NCBI GenBank assembly: GCA_026647295.1
Contig: JAPKHB010000082.1
Location: forward strand, 1-11,742
Direction of reading: 5' to 3'
Source: Planctomycetota bacterium
GTDB lineage: Bacteria; Planctomycetota; PLA2; JAEUHO01
Length of the DNA stretch: 11,742 nucleotides
A program made the position numbers and the translations under genes. Every line of letters begins with the position of its first letter. Position 1 is the first letter of the stretch. Below, piece after piece: positions 7,022 through 11,742 of this stretch. Below the pieces are notes generated by a model. The model saw only the letters and a list, made by a program, of their open reading frames with translations, was not told the DNA's origin and made no database searches.

Positions 7022-8095
7022 ATGCACTTCCCCTTCCGCAGACCCGCCGGCGGCGTCTCCTGGCAGGAGCGCGTGCTCGACTGGTTGGGCGCGCGCCGCC
7101 CGCGCACCCTGATCTTCGCCGTGGTCGTCATGATCCTCTTCGGCACGGTGGGCTACATGATCGTCGGCGGGCTGGACCCGGTCGAGGCCCTGTACATGGC
7201 CGTCCTGACCGTGAGCACCGTGGGCTACACGAACCTCGTGGAGACGCCCGAGGGGCGCCTCTTCTCGGTCGTCTACATCGTTCTGGGCGTGGCCGTCGTT
7301 TCGATCACCATCTCCTCGCTCGCGGCGGCCCTCGTCGCCGGCCGTGTGCGCGACGCCCTCGGGAGGATTCGCATGGAGCGCCGCATCCAGGAGGTCCGCG
7401 ACCACATCGTGCTGTGCGGGTACGGGCGCTTCGGCCAGATCACCGGCGCCGAGATCGCCTCCGCCGGGGTGCCGCTGGTGGCGGTCGACCGCCTCGAGGA
7501 GCAGGTCCTCGCGGCGGAGAGCCACGGCGTGCTCGCCCTGCTGGGCGACGCCACGGAGGAGGGCGTGCTCGAACGGGCCGGCATCGCCCGCGCCCGGGCC
7601 CTCCTGTGCACGCTGGCCACGGACGCGGACAACGTCTACACGATCCTCAACGCCCGGGAACTGCGCGAGGACCTGCCGATCATCGCGCTCGCCCGCGACC
7701 GGCGCGCCGAGAGCAAGCTCCTGCGCGCCGGCGCCTCGGGCGTGGTCTCGCCCTACGAGATCGGGGCCACCCACATGGCCCAGCGCGTGCTCACGCCGGG
7801 CGTGGCGCGGCTGATGGGGCTGGCCACCGGGCGCGACCGCTCGGGCCTGGAGCAGGTGGGGGTGCGCATCCAGGAGACCGCCGTCGAGCAGGGCTCCGCG
7901 CTGGCCGGGCTCTCGCTCCGGGCGAGCCCGATCCGCCAGGACTTCGGCGTGATCGTCGTGGCCGTGCTCTCGGCCGCGGGCCCGTCCCACTTCAACCCCG
8001 ATCCGAGCCTGGTGCTGGCGCCCGGGGACGTGCTGGTGTGGATGGGCCCGACGGAGGGGCTCGAGCGCCTCGCCCGGGCCGCGCGCCGCGCCTAG
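7022..8095 (+). CDS. Two-TM potassium channel-like protein with RCK (TrkA-N/TrkA-C) domain
   Basis: This 357-residue membrane protein has MthK-type order: TM1 (about 29-49), a pore helix with filter at 58-70, TM2 (about 80-107), then a cytoplasmic RCK domain. The RCK N-lobe starts at HIVLCGYGRFGQ (128-139) with the GxGxxG dinucleotide motif and an acidic Asp156 at the end of the second strand, as in NAD(H)-binding TrkA-N domains. A TrkA-C lobe spans about 275-345. Family members pass K+ and are gated by ligands on the RCK ring. The filter reads TVGYT (66-70) followed by NL, where TVGYG followed by an acidic residue is usual, so selectivity is uncertain. A homotetramer with an RCK octameric ring is expected; no separate RCK-only start was seen. 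ATG 7022 gives a sensible N-terminus but only a weak Shine-Dalgarno. It begins 30 bases after the tRNA and may share its transcript. Confidence 0.88.
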   Translation: MHFPFRRPAGGVSWQERVLDWLGARRPRTLIFAVVVMILFGTVGYMIVGGLDPVEALYMAVLTVSTVGYTNLVETPEGRLFSVVYIVLGVAVVSITISSLAAALVAGRVRDALGRIRMERRIQEVRDHIVLCGYGRFGQITGAEIASAGVPLVAVDRLEEQVLAAESHGVLALLGDATEEGVLERAGIARARALLCTLATDADNVYTILNARELREDLPIIALARDRRAESKLLRAGASGVVSPYEIGATHMAQRVLTPGVARLMGLATGRDRSGLEQVGVRIQETAVEQGSALAGLSLRASPIRQDFGVIVVAVLSAAGPSHFNPDPSLVLAPGDVLVWMGPTEGLERLARAARRA

Positions 8096-8108
8096 GGGCG
8101 CGGACGGG

Positions 8109-8124
8109 TCGGGGGTCCCCCCGA
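8109..8124. terminator. Short GC hairpin between channel gene and 4.5S RNA 3' ends
   Basis: TCGGGG (8109-8114) can pair with CCCCGA (8119-8124) around a four-base loop, in the short gap where the channel gene and the 4.5S RNA gene converge. It lacks a T tract on either strand and its right arm overlaps the terminal helix of the RNA, so a terminator role is only a possibility. Confidence 0.2.
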
Positions 8125-8232
8125 GGACGGTCACGGGGGCCCAAAGACGCCACGGGGCTCCCTTAGGGCTGCTTCCTTCCGGACCTGACCCGGTTCGGGT
8201 TCCGCGACCCTCTGGGTCGTGACCGTCCTCGG
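8121..8232 (-). ncRNA. ffs: Bacterial small SRP RNA (4.5S RNA)
   Basis: Read on the - strand, this contains GGTCAGGTCCGGAAGGAAGC followed by AGCC, the near-invariant domain IV of signal recognition particle RNA, with the GGAA tetraloop that binds the M domain of Ffh. The ends CCGAGGACGGTCACG and CGTGACCGTCCTCGG (8121-8135 and 8218-8232) form a perfect 15-bp closing helix, giving a hairpin of about 112 nucleotides. That is the usual size of the short bacterial form without an Alu domain. The RNA works with Ffh and FtsY to deliver nascent membrane proteins. Mature ends are inferred from the helix and could differ by several bases. It points away from mraZ and towards the channel gene. Confidence 0.95.
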
Positions 8233-8247
8233 ACGGACCAGCGGCGG

Positions 8248-8253
8248 ATCGTA
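8248..8253 (-). promoter_or_regulatory. Candidate -10 element for 4.5S RNA
   Basis: On the - strand this reads TACGAT, four of six matches to the consensus, 15 bases before the 5' end of the closing helix. A start about 7 bases downstream would leave a short 5' extension to be trimmed. No clear -35 was found. Confidence 0.3.
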
Positions 8254-8321
8254 CCGCGCGACCGCGAGGACTCCGCCCCGCGCACGGGGTGTCGCCCGCC
8301 GGGCGGCTGGGTGGGTTGGGG

Positions 8322-8353
8322 GAATCCGCTCCGCTGGGCGGGTTAGCGGATTC
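8322..8353. repeat. Long inverted repeat between divergent ffs and mraZ
   Basis: GAATCCGCT (8322-8330) and AGCGGATTC (8345-8353) are a perfect 9-bp inverted repeat. Inside it CCGC (8331-8334) pairs with GCGG (8338-8341) around a three-base loop, leaving only a three-base bulge. It lies between the divergent ffs and mraZ transcription units, well upstream of the mraZ promoter. It could be a protein-binding palindrome or an RNA structure; no T tract follows, so a simple terminator is unlikely. Confidence 0.5.
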
Positions 8354-8417
8354 GAAGGGTTCCGGTCGCGGGGTCCAGGTGGCACGCAGGGGCCCGGAAG
8401 TGGAATCGGAGTTTTGG

Positions 8418-8447
8418 GAGTTGTCATGAAGTGTCACGATGTGTACA
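8418..8447 (+). promoter_or_regulatory. Probable MraZ operator: three 10-bp direct repeats
   Basis: Three consecutive 10-base units read GAGTTGTCAT, GAAGTGTCAC and GATGTGTACA, sharing a GA(N)(T/G)TGT core. TGTCA recurs exactly 10 bases apart at 8422 and 8432, then TGTAC at 8442. MraZ is known to bind several direct repeats with 10-bp spacing in front of its own gene. Enterobacteria use TGGG-type repeats and Mollicutes AAAGTG-type repeats; the unit here is closest to the latter. The repeats overlap the predicted promoter, as expected for autoregulation. The role is inferred from position and geometry. Confidence 0.55.
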
Positions 8448-8449
8448 TT
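8421..8449 (+). promoter_or_regulatory. Probable promoter of the mraZ-rsmH-ftsL-ftsI cluster
   Basis: TTGTCA (8421-8426) matches five of six bases of the -35 consensus and is followed after exactly 17 bases by TACATT (8444-8449), a four-of-six match to the -10. This is the only promoter in the window with both elements at ideal spacing. Transcription would begin near 8456, before the ATG at 8487. The in-frame ATG at 8439 lies inside the promoter and is therefore an unlikely start. Confidence 0.55.
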
Positions 8450-8486
8450 CCCAGACGCACGACCGGAGGAGGCCTCGCCGCGCCCC

Positions 8487-8924
8487 ATGCCCCTGCTCAC
8501 GGGCCATCGCGATCACGTGCTGGACGCCAAGGATCGCCTCGTGATCCCGGCCCAGTTCGCGACCCTGCTCGAGGCGCAGGGCGGGGGGGTTCTCTACCTC
8601 GTCCCCTCCGGCGAGATGCCCTGCCTGGAGGTCTACGCCGCCCGCGTGTACGAGGCCATGGCCGAGGGCCAGGTGCCCAACCGCTTCGAGGGCTCGCAAC
8701 AGGCCCGGCGCGTGTTCTTCCAGAGCGCCGAGCGCGTCGAGCTCAAGGGGCCGCAGCGCGTGACCCTGCCCAAGCGCTTCCTGCCGTACTTCCCCGCGCG
8801 CGAGGTGCGCATCGCGGGGATGAACACCTACCTCGAGCTCTGGCATCCGCCGTGGTGGGACGAGCACGTGGGCAAGGCCCTGTGCACGCCCCCGCTGCCC
8901 TTGCCCGGGCCCCGGGCGGAGTAG
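8487..8924 (+). CDS. mraZ: MraZ, transcriptional regulator of the division/cell wall cluster
   Basis: This 145-residue protein has the two SpoVT-AbrB-like half domains of MraZ. The first half carries LTGHRDHVLDAKDRLVIPAQF, matching the usual RG...hxLDxKGRlxiP signature with Asp-Arg in place of Gly-Arg. The second carries LKGPQRVTLPKRFLPYF and VRIAGMNTYLELWHPPWW, matching VxLVGxxxxxEIW. MraZ forms rings that bind direct repeats and usually represses its own operon. ATG 8487 gives the normal MraZ N-terminus. GGAGGAGG at 8465-8472 precedes it by 14 bases, farther than usual, but no better in-frame start exists; ATG 8439 would add 16 residues without family similarity and overlaps the promoter. 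rsmH starts 7 bases after the stop. The gene heads the cluster, as is usual. Confidence 0.92.
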   Translation: MPLLTGHRDHVLDAKDRLVIPAQFATLLEAQGGGVLYLVPSGEMPCLEVYAARVYEAMAEGQVPNRFEGSQQARRVFFQSAERVELKGPQRVTLPKRFLPYFPAREVRIAGMNTYLELWHPPWWDEHVGKALCTPPLPLPGPRAE

Positions 8925-8931
8925 CCGGGGG

Positions 8932-9918
8932 ATGCCCCCGGACTCCGACGCTCTTTCCCCCCTCCATCAGCCTGTACTGCTGGCGCCGGTGCTCGAGCAC
9001 CTGCGGCCGGCGCTCGATCCCGCCCCCGCGGGCTGGGTCGTGGACGGCACCGTGGGCCTGGGCGGTCACGCCCGGGCGGTGCTCGAGGCGTTCTGCGCCG
9101 CGCGGCTCCTCGGCCTGGACCGGGACGCCCGGGCGCTCGCGCTCGCGCGCGAGCGGCTGGCGCCCTACGGCGACCGGGTCCGGCTCGCGCACGGTTCGTA
9201 CGCCGACCTGGCGGCCTGGCTCGCCCGGCTTGGCCTGGCGGCCCCCCGGGCGGTCCTGCTCGACCTCGGGCTCTCCTCCTTCCAACTCGACGACCCCGCG
9301 CGGGGCTTCTCGTTCCGGGCCGGGGCGGCGGCGCCGGACATGCGCTTTGACGCGGACGCCCCGGGCCCCACGGCGCTCGACCTGGTCAACCACGCGGGCG
9401 AGCCCGAGTTGGCCCGCTGGCTCTTCGAGTGGGGCGGCGAGCCGCGGGCGCGGGCCGTGGCCCGCGCGATCGTGCGCGCCCGGCCGCTGGCCACGGTGGC
9501 CGAACTCGCCGAGGTGGTGCGGCGCCACGCCCTCAAGGGCCGGCGCCACGACCCCGCGACGCGCGCCTTCCAGGCGCTGCGCATGGCCGTGAACGACGAG
9601 CCCGGCCACCTGGCCCGCGGCCTCGGGGCGGCGCTGGGCGCCCTGGCGGACGGCGGGCGCCTGCTGGTGATCGCCTTCCACAGCGGCGAGGAGCGCCTCG
9701 TCAAGGAGGCCTTCCGCGGCGCGCAGCGCGCGGGGCGCGGCCGGGTGGTCACCCGCAAGCCGGTACGGGCGACGGAGGAGGAGGTGCGGAGCAACCCGCG
9801 GGCGCGGCCCGCGCGGCTGCGCGTGTTCGAGACGACGACGGGCGGATCAGGCGGCGGACCAGACGGCGGACCAGACGGCGGACCGGAAGACGGAGCAAGG
9901 AGCGGGGCGTGCGGGTGA
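8932..9918 (+). CDS. rsmH: 16S rRNA (cytosine(1402)-N(4))-methyltransferase RsmH
   Basis: This 328-residue protein, also called MraW, uses S-adenosylmethionine to methylate N4 of C1402 in 16S rRNA, in the ribosomal P site. Family signatures run in order: HQPVLL (12-17), VDGTVGLGGH (37-46, SAM loop), LGLDRD, LLDLGLSSFQLD (about 109-120), RGFSFR, DMRFD (about 136-140), TRAFQALRMAVNDE (about 211-224), LLVIAFHSGEER (about 245-256) and EVRSNPRARPARLR near the C-terminus. FHSGEER stands where FHSLEDR is usual. The last 25 residues are a Gly/Pro/Asp-rich tail not part of the conserved enzyme, coded by 12-bp tandem repeats. It follows mraZ by 7 bases and its end overlaps the FtsL-like gene by 10 bases, so all appear co-transcribed. 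Confidence 0.95.
   Translation: MPPDSDALSPLHQPVLLAPVLEHLRPALDPAPAGWVVDGTVGLGGHARAVLEAFCAARLLGLDRDARALALARERLAPYGDRVRLAHGSYADLAAWLARLGLAAPRAVLLDLGLSSFQLDDPARGFSFRAGAAAPDMRFDADAPGPTALDLVNHAGEPELARWLFEWGGEPRARAVARAIVRARPLATVAELAEVVRRHALKGRRHDPATRAFQALRMAVNDEPGHLARGLGAALGALADGGRLLVIAFHSGEERLVKEAFRGAQRAGRGRVVTRKPVRATEEEVRSNPRARPARLRVFETTTGGSGGGPDGGPDGGPEDGARSGACG
9841..9888 (+). repeat. Four 12-bp tandem repeats in the 3' end of rsmH
   Basis: The unit GGCGGACCAGAC occurs twice exactly (9853-9864 and 9865-9876), flanked by diverged copies GGCGGATCAGGC (9841-9852) and GGCGGACCGGAA (9877-9888). Each unit is four codons, so copy-number change keeps the frame; the peptide is Gly-Gly-Pro-Asp-like. The repeat lies after the conserved enzyme domain and just before the start of the next gene. 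Confidence 0.85.
9897..9902 (+). promoter_or_regulatory. Ribosome binding site that selects GTG 9909 for the FtsL-like gene
   Basis: AAGGAG lies 6 bases before GTG 9909, an ideal distance. The alternative ATG at 9918 would be 15 bases away. The site is inside the rsmH coding sequence. Confidence 0.55.
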
Positions 9919-10145
9919 TGCTGACCCTCGGCGTGCTGTTGGCGGTCGTGGGCACCGCGGCGGTCACGGTCTGTCAGCGCGCGCAGATCGACCGCCTCGA
10001 GGTCGAGGTGTGGCAACTGGAGCGGCGCCGCGACCGCCTCGAGCGCGAATTGCGCCGCCTGGACGCGGCGCTCGCCCGGGCCCGCGCCCCGCGGGGCCTG
10101 CTGGAGGAGGCGGACGCGCTGGCGGCCGCGGAGGCCGTGCGGTGA
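9909..10145 (+). CDS. ftsL: Small FtsL-like membrane protein with coiled coil
   Basis: The 78-residue product has a single membrane helix at about residues 4-20 (LTLGVLLAVVGTAAVTV) followed by a charged heptad-like region rich in Leu, Arg and Glu (IDRLEVEVWQLERRRDRLERELRRLD), a typical coiled coil. Size, topology and position between rsmH and the FtsI-type gene are those of FtsL, the bitopic divisome protein that pairs with FtsB and helps activate FtsW-FtsI. FtsL sequences are too diverged for motif proof, so the name rests on context and architecture; an FtsB-like role cannot be excluded. GTG 9909 is chosen for its AAGGAG; ATG 9918 is an alternative, three residues shorter. The gene overlaps rsmH by 10 bases and the next gene by 4 bases (GTGA), which suggests coupled translation and fixed stoichiometry. 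Confidence 0.75.
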   Translation: MRVMLTLGVLLAVVGTAAVTVCQRAQIDRLEVEVWQLERRRDRLERELRRLDAALARARAPRGLLEEADALAAAEAVR

Positions 10146-11742
10146 GCCGCCCCACCCTCCACCCCCCGCGCAGCGTGCCCGTGGGGCAGGTGCGCCAGGC
10201 CCTGATGCGGGTGCGCCGCTTCCGGCTCGACTTCCTCTTCGGGTTGCTGCTCCTCCTCTTCGCCGCCCTGATCGGACGGCTCGCCAAGCTCCAACTGGTG
10301 GACGGACCGGCCTGGAAGGCCGAGGCGGCGCGCCAGCAGTTCGGCAGCGTGCGCCTCCGGGGCACGCGGGGCCGGCTGCTGGACCGCCACGGGCACGTGC
10401 TGGCCACGGGCCGGCCCGCCCGCGGGCTGGGCGTCGACCTCCAGGTGGTCGAGGACCCCCGCCTCCTCGCCCTGGGCCTTAGCGACTTCCTCGCCGGGGC
10501 GCTCTCCCCGGCCGAGATCGCCGTGCGGCTGGGCGAGGGCTACCGCCGGGCGAAGGAGCAGGGGCGCCCCCCCTCGCGCTACTGGACCCTGATCCACCGC
10601 ACCACCGATCCGGTCCTGGTGGACCGCCTGGACCTGCTGGCCGAGATGGGCCGCCGGCGCCTCGTGGAGGCGGGCCTGTACGGCGCGGTGGTGGAGGTGG
10701 GCGAGGGCCGCACCTACCCCAACGGCAGCCACGCCGCGCACGTCCTGGGCCTGGTGCCGCGCGAGCTCGCCGGCGGCGAGCGGCGCGGGACGGGCCTCGA
10801 ACACGCGCTGGATCCGGTGCTGGGCGGCGAGGACACCCGGCTGAAGGTCGCCCTGGACCGGCTGGGCCGCGGGCGCGCGCAGCCCGGGACGCTGGACCGC
10901 GGGCGCGTCGACGGCACCGACGTGTACCTCACGATCGACCTGGTGATCCAGCACGCGCTCGAGTCCGCGCTCGACCGGCTGGTGCGCGAGTGGGACCCGA
11001 CCTCGGCGGCCGGCGTCGTGATCGACCCGCACAGCGGCGAGGTCCTCGCGCTGGCCTCGCGCCCGGGCTTCGACCCCAACCACGCGGCCCCGACGCCCGA
11101 CCACGCCGTGCAGGGCCTCTACGAGCCCGGCTCGGTGTTCAAGCCCTTCACGGTGGCCTGGGCGCTCGAGGCGGGCGTGGTCGGCGCCGACGAGGTGCTG
11201 GAGATGCCCGAGCAGGTCCGCCTGCCGGGCGATCCGCACCCGGTCCGCGACGCCCACCCGGTGGGGCCGGGCACGGTGCGCCGGCTGCTCGGCGAGAGTT
11301 CGAACCCGGGCGCCGCGCTCCTCGCGCACCGCCTCGGCCCCGAGCGCATGCGCGCGCTGTTCGAGCACGTGTTCGGCGCCTGGCGCGGGGGCACCGGCTG
11401 CGGCCTGCCCTTCGAGGCCTCGCCGCGGCCGCCGGCCGACGGCTGGATCCCCAACGCCACCCACCGTGCGGGCTTCGGCCAGGGCTTCTCGGTCACGCCC
11501 CTGCAGCTCGCCGCCGCCTTCTGCGCCTTCGCCCGGCCCGACGGGGCGATCGTGGCCCCGACCCTGATCCGCGACCTGCCCGGGCGCGCCTGCCGCCCGG
11601 GCCTGCTGGCCCGGTCCGAGCACCTGGCCGTGGTGCGGGAGGGGCTCGTGGAGTGCTCCGAGCGCGGGACCGCGGCCCGCGAGTTGGCCGCGAGCCGTTA
11701 CACCTCCGCGTCGAAGACCGGCACCGCGCAGGTGCGCCGGCT
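10142..11742 (+). CDS. ftsI: Class B penicillin-binding protein, FtsI/PBP2 type (3' end outside window)
   Basis: The reading frame starts at GTG 10142, sharing GTGA with the upstream stop, and remains open to the window edge (533 codons seen). A basic N-terminus is followed by one membrane helix at about residues 30-47, then the class B pedestal with RGTRGRLLDRHGHVLA (about 73-88). The transpeptidase domain shows all three active-site motifs: SVFK with Ser331 and Lys334 in YEPGSVFKPFT, SSN at 386-388 and KTG at 525-527 in SKTGTAQ. It should cross-link peptidoglycan stem peptides in the periplasm. Its place after rsmH and ftsL argues for the septal enzyme FtsI (PBP3) rather than the elongation enzyme PBP2. 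Roughly the last fifty or more residues are missing, so a C-terminal extension such as PASTA repeats cannot be judged. It implies that this organism makes and cross-links peptidoglycan. Confidence 0.92.
   Translation, partial: MSRPTLHPPRSVPVGQVRQALMRVRRFRLDFLFGLLLLLFAALIGRLAKLQLVDGPAWKAEAARQQFGSVRLRGTRGRLLDRHGHVLATGRPARGLGVDLQVVEDPRLLALGLSDFLAGALSPAEIAVRLGEGYRRAKEQGRPPSRYWTLIHRTTDPVLVDRLDLLAEMGRRRLVEAGLYGAVVEVGEGRTYPNGSHAAHVLGLVPRELAGGERRGTGLEHALDPVLGGEDTRLKVALDRLGRGRAQPGTLDRGRVDGTDVYLTIDLVIQHALESALDRLVREWDPTSAAGVVIDPHSGEVLALASRPGFDPNHAAPTPDHAVQGLYEPGSVFKPFTVAWALEAGVVGADEVLEMPEQVRLPGDPHPVRDAHPVGPGTVRRLLGESSNPGAALLAHRLGPERMRALFEHVFGAWRGGTGCGLPFEASPRPPADGWIPNATHRAGFGQGFSVTPLQLAAAFCAFARPDGAIVAPTLIRDLPGRACRPGLLARSEHLAVVREGLVECSERGTAARELAASRYTSASKTGTAQVRR

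Noticed and set aside
8308..8339. Several TGGG words that could be enterobacterial-type MraZ boxes
   Set aside because: They start at 8308, 8312, 8317 and 8335, so they lack the required 10-bp spacing, and they are far from the promoter.
8439..8486. Upstream ATG extension of mraZ
   Set aside because: The added 16 residues have no MraZ similarity and the ATG lies inside the predicted promoter and operator.
8219..9592. + strand open frame of 457 codons across the intergenic region, mraZ and rsmH
   Set aside because: It is out of frame with both real genes and its product is Arg/Pro/Ser-rich without motifs.
9841..9888. CRISPR-like array
   Set aside because: Units are 12 bp with no spacers and code in frame for the RsmH tail; it is a simple tandem repeat.
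9974..11623. Long - strand open frame of 549 codons opposite the FtsL-like and FtsI-type genes
   Set aside because: It overlaps a penicillin-binding protein with all catalytic motifs and has shadow composition.

Overview
The window comes from a very GC-rich bacterium whose third codon positions are almost all G or C. All eight protein genes read on the + strand. One tRNA gene is also on +, and the 4.5S signal-recognition-particle RNA gene is on the - strand. The high GC, a secreted lipoprotein built from repeats of the kind common in Planctomycetota, and a compact mraZ-rsmH-ftsL-ftsI cluster fit a high-GC planctomycete or a similar lineage. That assignment is an inference and is not firmly supported by the window alone.

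Layout. (1) Positions 1-79 are an unusually AT-rich leader with no clear gene. (2) 80-877 encodes a probable lipoprotein with two FKBP-type peptidyl-prolyl isomerase domains, the first degenerate; 896-2407 follows closely and encodes a xylulokinase-like FGGY carbohydrate kinase. (3) 2442-5332 holds an overlapping pair for a 2-oxoacid:ferredoxin oxidoreductase: a fused gamma-alpha subunit and a beta subunit carrying the thiamine-diphosphate and iron-sulfur sites. (4) 5371-6864 encodes a repetitive lipoprotein with several long G runs. (5) 6902-6991 is tRNA-Ser(GGA) with encoded CCA, followed after about 30 bases by a two-helix potassium-channel-type protein with an RCK domain and a non-canonical filter, TVGYT. 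(6) The 4.5S RNA gene lies on - at about 8121-8232, converging on the channel gene and diverging from mraZ. (7) From 8487 to the end runs the front of a division and cell-wall cluster: mraZ, rsmH, a small FtsL-like protein and a class B penicillin-binding protein (FtsI type) cut by the window edge after its SxxK, SxN and KTG motifs.

The last four genes are packed with gaps of 7 bases or less, or with overlaps, and look like one transcription unit. Its likely promoter (8421-8449) is built into three 10-bp direct repeats. That is the layout of MraZ self-regulation sites, but the repeat sequence differs from the TGGG-type box known from enterobacteria. This is the most interesting regulatory signal here. 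I did not find a mobile element, CRISPR array or defence system.
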